Assembly: GCA_045110575.1 (NCBI GenBank) | Contig: JBGCGF010000051.1 | Span: 10,427-74,426, forward strand | DNA length: 64,000 nt | Reading direction: 5' to 3' | Origin: CALDTK01 sp045110575 | GTDB lineage: Bacteria > Bacteroidota > Bacteroidia > Chitinophagales > Saprospiraceae | Shown here: piece after piece, positions 58,718-64,000 of the stretch | Layout: every line of letters begins with the position of its first letter | Position numbering within the stretch: the first letter of the stretch is position 1 | Program-made: the position numbers and the translations under genes | The notes under the pieces: generated by a model | What the model saw: only the letters and a program-made list of their open reading frames with translations | Database searches by the model: none | Told to the model about the DNA's origin: nothing

Positions 58718-59689
58718 CTACCGAGTCGTGAATGATCCATCGGCGTTGACAACAACTGTGATAAGGCGCGTCCTTGTTTCGGCCAGCTTGACGGTACGCT
58801 TATAGGTTTCGCCACGAGGCTTGCCTTTCGCGTCCTTGGTGTAAATGAGACCGTTCACGGCAACACTCGTTTTCTTGCTCGCGCTTTCCTTGAACATGGC
58901 GTAGATCGTGTAGGTGCCTGGTCGGATATCATCGAACTGGCGAACGGCCTCTTGCGTAGTTCGCAAGTCATTGCCAAACAGTCGATTTCTAGACTTTCCT
59001 GAATCCCAGTTTCCGATTTTGCTGTCACGCTTACGGTTACCGAAGACACAGTTGTTGCCTTGACACACGAAGAGGTCGACGTTGTCATTCTTGTCCGCCC
59101 AATTGAGTTCAAAACTGAGACGGGCGGGAACCGAAGGAGGTGTCCCCCGGTAAGTAGGCTGCTCAGGAGTCGGCTTCGCTTTTGGCTTGGCTGGCGTCTT
59201 CTTTACAGGGACGGGTGCAGCCGCAACAGGCTTTGTTACTTTTACTTTTGCAGCAGCAACTCGCGCCTCTGCTTTGGCCTTAGCGGCTTTCGCTTCTGCC
59301 AAGCGACGTGCTGCATCAGCTCTTTCAGAAGCCGATTGTGCACGTTGTGTAGCAGCGAGTGCAGCCTGTTCGGCAGCTTCTGCTTCGGCAGCGCGACGAC
59401 GCTGAGCAGCAAGCTCAGCTTCAAGTCCGCCGACGTCTGGTCCATTAATCGCACGGTAGTCGACAAGCATTGCGAACAGCGTATCGCCTGAGGTTTTGCC
59501 GATAAGGCTATCCGGCAGACGACCGTGAATTTGCATCGTTGTAGTATCGAAGTAAATCGATGCTTGTTGTGCAACGGCTGCTCCTTGACCGCCCTTAGGG
59601 GTAATGATGAAGAGAAAGATGATGGCTCCGAGTGCTGCAGTAAGCAAGTCTAACAAGGAGAGGTTGAAGGGAGAATTTGCACGGCGCAT
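58718..59689 (-). CDS. TolR/MotB-like protein with DUF2135-like C-terminus
   Basis: 323 residues. The N-terminal helix SLLDLLTAALGAIIFLFIITPKGG follows a short basic start (MRRANSPFN), the layout of ExbD/TolR/MotB partners. An Ala/Glu/Arg coiled coil (about 80-145) and a Pro/Lys linker lead to a C-terminal beta domain: LSFELNWADKNDNVDLFVCQGNNCVFGNR, GTYTIYAMFKES, resembling DUF2135/YfaP-type domains (W-x3-D-x-DLxV). The usual aspartate in the membrane helix is at SLLDLL. It pairs with the ExbB-like gene 125 bp downstream. Confidence 0.78.
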   Translation of the reverse strand: MRRANSPFNLSLLDLLTAALGAIIFLFIITPKGGQGAAVAQQASIYFDTTTMQIHGRLPDSLIGKTSGDTLFAMLVDYRAINGPDVGGLEAELAAQRRRAAEAEAAEQAALAATQRAQSASERADAARRLAEAKAAKAKAEARVAAAKVKVTKPVAAAPVPVKKTPAKPKAKPTPEQPTYRGTPPSVPARLSFELNWADKNDNVDLFVCQGNNCVFGNRKRDSKIGNWDSGKSRNRLFGNDLRTTQEAVRQFDDIRPGTYTIYAMFKESASKKTSVAVNGLIYTKDAKGKPRGETYKRTVKLAETRTRLITVVVNADGSFTTR

Positions 59690-59869
59690 GAGGAGATGAA
59701 TTTTGAATTGGAAAATTTTGAATTTTGAATTTGCCAGTCTGGATGTTGTTATAATTGATAATTGTTAGTTGTCAATTGATAATGACGAGACGTTCAATAA
59801 AAACGCTTACACCTTACAAAGCACGAAGGATGCTCTGAGCTAAAAACGTTCTGAAGGCAATCCATTTAA
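59690..59869. other. Intergenic stretch with A/T-rich 7-bp array
   Basis: 59696-59738 holds gaatttt-type heptamers, then attgataattgttagttgtcaat inverted-repeat sequence. Nothing coding. Confidence 0.5.
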
Positions 59870-60169
59870 CTACCCCGCTCTCTTGTATTGAATTCCTAGA
59901 GGAAGTGCGGTTTTGTCCATAGACCCTCGCATAGCGGGAGCGGAAGCAGATTCAGTTTGCTCAACAACTTTGGGTAGCGGCCATCGACAACTTGGACAGT
60001 GTATCGCTGCGGTAGGCGCAGGACCTGCGCAGTTGGAACACTCAATCAATTTGGGTGCGATTACTGTTGCTTCTTGGGTTGGTGCATGGCCGAAATCTCC
60101 AGGGATCCGACAGGCAACACAGCTTGCTACGCCAGGCGGATTAGGGGCATTACAATTGAGGCAGTTCAT
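59870..60169 (-). CDS. Small double zinc-ribbon protein
   Basis: 99 residues with two zinc ribbons: MNCLNCNAPNPPGVASCVACRIPG (CxxC...CxxC) and IECSNCAGPAPTAAIHCPSCRWPLP (CxxC...CxxC). The tail is flexible. No enzymatic domain is present, so it may be an adaptor. It lies inside the minus-strand cluster between the outer-membrane barrel and the TolR-like gene, and there is a 7-bp array on each side. Confidence 0.75.
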   Translation of the reverse strand: MNCLNCNAPNPPGVASCVACRIPGDFGHAPTQEATVIAPKLIECSNCAGPAPTAAIHCPSCRWPLPKVVEQTESASAPAMRGSMDKTALPLGIQYKRAG

Positions 60170-60182
60170 AAGAAAGGTATTT

Positions 60183-60213
60183 TGGATGTCGGATGTCGGA
60201 TGTCGGACGCGAT
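60183..60213. repeat. 7-bp repeat array (gatgtcg)
   Basis: Three perfect gatgtcg units then gacgcga; followed by ttagggatgc. An inverted-orientation array (agatctc, tgggatg) lies at 60257-60298. Confidence 0.7.
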
Positions 60214-60298
60214 TAGGGATGCTCTAGATGCACTCAGCTCAGGATTTGAGCAGTAGAATGTGAGGTCTCAGATCTCACATCCCACTTCTCAGATCTCT

Positions 60299-61099
60299 TT
60301 AATACCGATCAGCAAACGGGATGCGGTACTGATAGCCGACGGTGATGGCAGCCATTCGATTGGTGAGCGTTCCGCGGTTCGCTTGGAAGAAGTTATTCGC
60401 CGACTTATAAGACGGGTTGAAACTGTCTTTGGTCCCTAAATCCCAGGTAGCATTGAGCGTCAATCGGTTCTTGTGGTCAAGGTCGAAGAAGAGGCTTGGA
60501 CTGAACTGAAAGCCTACCATATTCGCTCGGTAATCGTCATTGACACCGTTACCGAATTCGATCTTGTAATTTTCAAAATCCGTCCGCTCTGAGCCAAAGT
60601 ATTCGGTCGTTTCGTCGATGCGGCCTGTTATGCCAAAGTTGAAACTTGGTCCGGCTTGCACCTTGTATCCAATGCGATTGGTGAGGTAGTCGCTGTACCC
60701 GAGGAGTACGGGAACGCTTACAAAGTGCAGGCGCTCACGAGCAAAGAAGTAGGCGTTCTCGCCCTCTTCGGTTGTGTAGGTATCGGTTTGATAATTTGAC
60801 CCTTTTTGGACGTACTGAAGTCCGGTGGCAAAGCTCCATTGGCCAAGTTGGAATCCTGCATCAATGCCGACGTTGACGCCGGGGAGTCGTTCGGAAGTCG
60901 GATAGAGTTCGAGAAGATCTTCGGTATAGCGGAACTTAGATCCGTTGATACCCGCTTGGGTACCTAGATAAAAAGCCGATTGTGCCGAAAGCATCGTTAG
61001 GGTAAGCACGCTGAGCGCAGCGAGAAGGAAGAGCCTGTAGACAAGGCCAGGGCTCGTATGGACTGCAACGGCGGTTCTAGCATTTTGTGAGTTGATCAT
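60299..61099 (-). CDS. Outer-membrane beta-barrel protein (PorT/OMP_b-brl_2 type)
   Basis: 266 residues. After a signal sequence (LAALSVLTLTMLSAQS) comes a barrel with alternating strands: FYLGTQAGINGSKFRY, GVNVGIDAGFQLGQWSFATGLQYVQKGSNYQ, LHFVSVPVLLGYS, YKVQAGPSFNFGITG, and a final VGYQYRIPF. This pattern is the porin-like OMP_b-brl_2 family of Bacteroidota. It is the first gene of the cluster with the zinc-ribbon, TolR-like and ExbB-like genes, and could be the outer-membrane part of that module. Confidence 0.82.
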   Translation of the reverse strand: MINSQNARTAVAVHTSPGLVYRLFLLAALSVLTLTMLSAQSAFYLGTQAGINGSKFRYTEDLLELYPTSERLPGVNVGIDAGFQLGQWSFATGLQYVQKGSNYQTDTYTTEEGENAYFFARERLHFVSVPVLLGYSDYLTNRIGYKVQAGPSFNFGITGRIDETTEYFGSERTDFENYKIEFGNGVNDDYRANMVGFQFSPSLFFDLDHKNRLTLNATWDLGTKDSFNPSYKSANNFFQANRGTLTNRMAAITVGYQYRIPFADRY

Positions 61100-61450
61100 G
61101 ACGTGGGGTTTGATGAGTGAGGAATCAAAAGGCGAATACGCTAAGCGTCTATCCTTTCGGTTTCATGCTGCCAACAACGGCAGCTCACCTGTTAAATCCT
61201 CTTAAGGAGTCCTTGTCAAACCGTTAAGCCCCTTGTTTTGAGCCCACTTTTAACGTCACGTTCAGAAGTCGGGTAGCCGACATTTTGGTTTTGGAAAGGA
61301 ATCTCAAGCCCTATTCATTTGGAATACTACAAAGCGACAATGCTCCTATAAGCACAGGTTTGGCACAGTCTACATCAAAGGATGAGTAAGTTTCAAGAAT
61401 GGAGTGAAATTTGACATGATCACATAAACAACTAGCCAAAAGCCTATTAC
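61100..61450. other. 351-bp divergent intergenic stretch
   Basis: Separates the barrel gene and the secreted protein gene 61451. Contains a small hairpin (GCTGCC-aacaac-GGCAGC, 61167-61184). No repeats of the other families and no clear promoter box were seen. Confidence 0.5.
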
Positions 61451-62812
61451 ATGTTACGATTAACCTTTATTTCAATTACCCTTGCTTTGTTCATCGGTAG
61501 TATGTCTGCTCAAGTAGAGAATCTTGATCTGAGATTCACTCCGCATGACATTGGAAGGTTGACCGCCATGCCGTTACTCCAATCAGGTCAAAACCAACCT
61601 GATCAGCTGCAAGATCTAGGAGGGGCTACAAGTACGCCATTGAGCTCTAACTACACACTCGATTCGACCCGAATTGAGCTCTATGACCAGAGTACGAACG
61701 CTGTTCACACACGGAGGAGAACATTAAATACTCCAGTAGATGATTCAACCACCAACATCGTTTTCCGCTCTTGGGGTCTTGAACCATACAACCCAGAAAA
61801 TTTTGAGCGAATCGTTGTGCAAACAAGCACAGGTATTCGAACAGAGCAATTCACCACAAACATCATTACAGGCACCAACACGAAATCATCAGATATTTTG
61901 GTTGAAATTGACCCTGTCGGACACCAGCGCCGTACCACTTCCACGTATTACGATGCTACCGGAGCAATCACTTCTACGACTTACCAGCTACTAGACACTA
62001 CAATTTACAGCAGTGGGTCGACCAAGATTGAGACTTTTGATACGGATGCCTCGTTTACGCCAACTGCGTTTGTAAGCCGAGTTTACAATTCTCCAGATGC
62101 AGAACAGAGAGAATTGCATTTCATTTTTCAATTTCGTGATTATACTGGAACTAGTCCATTCGACTCTGTCGAACTAGCAAATACCACCTGGTCATATGTT
62201 GATGGTCAAGGTGATGATTATACGTACATGGCGACGTCACTAGGATTTAACGGCAGCCCTACAACAGAGCGAATAGGATCCTATTCCTTCACTCCAACAT
62301 CTATTGTTCATACTTTCTCTCAGTCAGATCAAGGGGCAACGACTCCGTCGTTTTCCGAGACGATCACTTCTGCCTTAGATAATGATGGCAACGTAACATC
62401 TGTCACAAATTCGCTAACTCAAAATGGCAATACCACTACGAGAAACCGAAATTCCACTTACATACCAGGAACAGACTTGGTAACAGCCATTGATTTCTAC
62501 GAAGGAAGCCCAGCGGCTTTAATTCGCTCTGAGCGACGATTCTATTCTCAGGAAATTTCTGGTGTTAGAGATGCAATACGCACTTCTGCATGTAAACTCC
62601 AAGCTGGTAACGTTGGAGCTCAAAGCTTCTCAGCAGCAAATGCTTCTTTCTCAGGAACATATCAGTTGCTTGATGTTCAAGGTCGCGTACTACAAACAAG
62701 TTCTAGAACCGAAGGCCAATCATTAAACCTTACTGTTCCTGATGCTTCAGGTTTATACTACCTGCTCGGGCAATCTGCCACCGAGCGCTGTGTCACTAAG
62801 TTGATGAAGTAA
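61451..62812 (+). CDS. Secreted protein A with T9SS-like C-terminus
   Basis: 453 residues with signal peptide (to GSMSAQ). The middle is a series of beta repeats rich in Thr, Ser and Asn (YTLDSTRIELYDQSTNAVHTRRRT, GTSPFDSVELANTTWSYVDGQGDD), resembling Rhs/YD-type short strands in style only. The end (FSGTYQLLDVQGRVLQTSSRTEG, LTVPDASGLYYLLGQS) matches a T9SS type A sorting domain. It is paralogous to the shorter gene at 63181. Followed by dispersed motif 22 and a terminator. Confidence 0.65.
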   Translation: MLRLTFISITLALFIGSMSAQVENLDLRFTPHDIGRLTAMPLLQSGQNQPDQLQDLGGATSTPLSSNYTLDSTRIELYDQSTNAVHTRRRTLNTPVDDSTTNIVFRSWGLEPYNPENFERIVVQTSTGIRTEQFTTNIITGTNTKSSDILVEIDPVGHQRRTTSTYYDATGAITSTTYQLLDTTIYSSGSTKIETFDTDASFTPTAFVSRVYNSPDAEQRELHFIFQFRDYTGTSPFDSVELANTTWSYVDGQGDDYTYMATSLGFNGSPTTERIGSYSFTPTSIVHTFSQSDQGATTPSFSETITSALDNDGNVTSVTNSLTQNGNTTTRNRNSTYIPGTDLVTAIDFYEGSPAALIRSERRFYSQEISGVRDAIRTSACKLQAGNVGAQSFSAANASFSGTYQLLDVQGRVLQTSSRTEGQSLNLTVPDASGLYYLLGQSATERCVTKLMK

Positions 62813-62842
62813 GCCTATTCATCTTAGCTAGGCTTCTCTACA

Positions 62843-62856
62843 GCTTTCGCCAAAAC
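62843..62856 (-). repeat. Dispersed GNAA-hairpin motif, site 22, intergenic
   Basis: GTTTTGGCGAAAGC on the minus strand, directly abutting the terminator stem. The only copy outside genes, so coding cannot explain it. Confidence 0.75.
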
Positions 62857-62894
62857 AAAAGCCGCCAACTATTCTAAATAGTTGGCGGCTTTTT
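62857..62894 (+). terminator. Rho-independent terminator
   Basis: AAAAGCCGCCAACTATT pairs with its complement, then TTTTT. Confidence 0.92.
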
Positions 62895-62970
62895 GTGTTT
62901 TGACAAACAAACTCAAATAGCCCACGCATATTCCCTACTCGAAAAAAAAAACGTATAGACTTGTACACCA

Positions 62971-62992
62971 ATTAGTTAGAGGCCTAACTAAT
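62971..62992. promoter_or_regulatory. 22-bp palindrome, possible DtxR-type operator
   Basis: ATTAGTTAG-AGGC-CTAACTAAT, perfect 9-bp arms. GTTAG/CTAAC arms are shared with the metal-transport operators but the spacer is 4 bp instead of 6. Confidence 0.5.
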
Positions 62993-63145
62993 GTGCCCTC
63001 CCCCGGTAGAATACACCGCTTGTAAAAGGATAGCGAAATTCTCTTTCAGCTATTGATCGCATTCGACTGATAATTCCAACCACTCAATCATGCTAGAGGA
63101 ATATAACTAGATCCCATTTTGTTCCTCTCGCATAGAGGAAGTGCA

Positions 63146-63153
63146 TACCTTTG
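63146..63153 (+). promoter_or_regulatory. Candidate -7 promoter box (TACCTTTG)
   Basis: Fits TAnnTTTG, 27 bp before the ATG at 63181; a TTTG at 63118-63121 could be the -33 box though the spacing is a little long. An inverted repeat lies between them. Confidence 0.6.
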
Positions 63154-63180
63154 ATCCCATAGCACACTTAACGCGAATCC

Positions 63181-63894
63181 ATGTTACGATGCCTCCTATC
63201 CTCAATTCTCCTTCTTTCACTTGTTCAGTATGGTGCGGCTCAGTTTGATGTGACACCCGTTGTTGAATCGCACAGGAGTGCGCAGCAATTTGCTATACAC
63301 CTAGACGCTCCTTTAGATACTGAAAAGACAAGCCCTCAAGTGTTGGAAGCTGCTGACACATACGTAAGTTCACTTTTAAATTCCGAATACAAACTGGACT
63401 CTAATCAGTACAGTGTGTTCGACAACACGACTGGAGACTTGCGTACTCTCAGAACAAGCGTTTACCAATACCCGAATGAACACACCACTAGAATAATCCG
63501 ACGCACTCAGGGGGAGCCCTTTTTCAGCCCAGTTAATGGAGAGGTGGTTGCTGTTGATTCTAATTCAAATGAATTTGGAACCCATTTTAATACTGATCTT
63601 ACAACTAATATCAACACTAAATTTTACGAGTACACTTACAATTCTATTCCGAATTCCACCTTAACGAATTTCAGTTCTTATAGATTTGACCCATTAGGAA
63701 ATACTACATCATCTCAATACATCCAGATCAATGACATAACATACAATGATGGCACACAAAAATATGAACGGTGGATAACCGACAGTGTACACACCCACAC
63801 AGCATTACGTTCTCGAAGCTATACTCAACTAGACAATATCGACAGACAATTACTATATAAACGCGTTGCACGGTTAAATAATCTTAAACAGTAG
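63181..63894 (+). CDS. Secreted protein B, shorter paralogue of protein A
   Basis: 237 residues, signal peptide to GAAQ. It aligns by eye with the first half of the 453-residue protein at 61451 (YKLDSNQYSVFDNTTGDLRTLRT against YTLDSTRIELYDQSTNAVHTRRR; GTHFNTDLTTNINTK against EQFTTNIITGTNTK; RFDPLGNTTSSQYIQIND against EIDPVGHQRRTTSTYY). It stops before the region of the T9SS sorting tail, so either it is a truncated copy or it is kept in the periplasm. Function unknown. Confidence 0.6.
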   Translation: MLRCLLSSILLLSLVQYGAAQFDVTPVVESHRSAQQFAIHLDAPLDTEKTSPQVLEAADTYVSSLLNSEYKLDSNQYSVFDNTTGDLRTLRTSVYQYPNEHTTRIIRRTQGEPFFSPVNGEVVAVDSNSNEFGTHFNTDLTTNINTKFYEYTYNSIPNSTLTNFSSYRFDPLGNTTSSQYIQINDITYNDGTQKYERWITDSVHTHTALRSRSYTQLDNIDRQLLYKRVARLNNLKQ

Positions 63895-64000
63895 AAAAAA
63901 TAGATCGCACAATAAGCTAGCTGTCAGTATTTTAAAGGTGCTTAAACCAAAATATGCACCTAGCTCATGCACGACCTTCCAGCAATGTACGACCACTTTT

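Larger units (their letters stand above)
62813..63180. other. 368-bp intergenic stretch between the two paralogues
   Basis: Holds dispersed motif 22, a terminator, a 22-bp palindrome (62971), a second small inverted repeat (TTCCTCT-cgcat-AGAGGAA, 63122-63140) and a TACCTTTG -7 box. No coding. Confidence 0.7.

Noticed and set aside
57793..59689. Zorya-type defence system
   Set aside because: The ExbB/TolR-like pair is present, but there is no helicase or nuclease partner and the TolR-like protein lacks an OmpA-type peptidoglycan-binding domain.
6628..62856. Motif explained only by the common peptide LPKG
   Set aside because: Copies occur antisense, in several frames and between genes, and the LPKG in rel (NLPKG near 35130) does not use the motif sequence. 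Coding may still explain some copies (DUF2911, DUF5916).

Overview
The window looks like chromosomal DNA of a member of the Bacteroidota, probably Saprospiria (Lewinella-like). The reasons are several secreted proteins ending in type IX secretion (T9SS) sorting domains, DUF5916, DUF2911, DUF3050 and FISUMP-domain proteins, lipoproteins with short leaders, and promoters of the Bacteroidota type (TAnnTTTG at -7). No phage, conjugative element, insertion sequence, CRISPR array or rRNA was seen. There is one tRNA (Leu, anticodon UAG).

Layout. 1-6460: tail of a rhomboid protease, small lipoproteins, an AraC regulator, a methyltransferase, a MORN-repeat lipoprotein and a DUF3050 protein. 6461-20119: housekeeping genes kdsD, recQ, aroQ, rnpA, radC, a metal-ABC permease fused to a DtxR-type regulator domain, rbfA, recG, an ECF sigma factor, an XRE regulator and a DegQ/HtrA protease. 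20218-29714: a sodium:solute symporter, two T9SS cargo proteins (a beta-helix protein and a PGRP-type amidase), the solute-binding protein and ATPase of the metal ABC transporter, a phosphopantetheinyl transferase and msrA. 29729-40093: a tyrosine phosphatase lipoprotein, a glycosyltransferase, a Fur-family regulator, tRNA-Leu, a LuxR-type regulator, rel/spoT, trigger factor and a DUF5916 outer-membrane protein. 40150-49349: an ECF sigma/anti-sigma pair, a TonB-plug-like protein, a serine hydrolase, lipoproteins and a large T9SS protein. 49609-64000: a membrane-bound AraC regulator with DUF2911, an MFS gene broken by one in-frame TGA, a membrane patatin, UDP-glucose dehydrogenase, a four-gene ExbB/TolR-like cluster and a pair of paralogous secreted proteins.

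Genes that work together. The metal permease (12.4 kb) and its binding protein and ATPase (26.5 kb) lie 14 kb apart but carry the same 18-bp inverted-repeat operator at their promoters, so they probably form one metal-responsive regulon. The ExbB-like, TolR-like, zinc-ribbon and beta-barrel genes at 57.8-61.1 kb look like an energised envelope module.

The most striking unexplained signal is a dispersed 14-bp motif, GTTTTNNCGNAAGN, found at 22 places by eye. It occurs on both strands, sense and antisense to genes, in several reading frames and once between genes. Its bases always allow a 2-3 bp stem closed by a GNAA loop, and the paired bases covary (GC/GC, CC/GG, AC/GT). It resembles a DNA-uptake or other genome-wide recognition sequence. 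There are also intergenic repeat families: 7-bp arrays, a 30-bp hairpin repeat with compensatory changes, a 148-bp direct repeat and a 65-bp tandem repeat.
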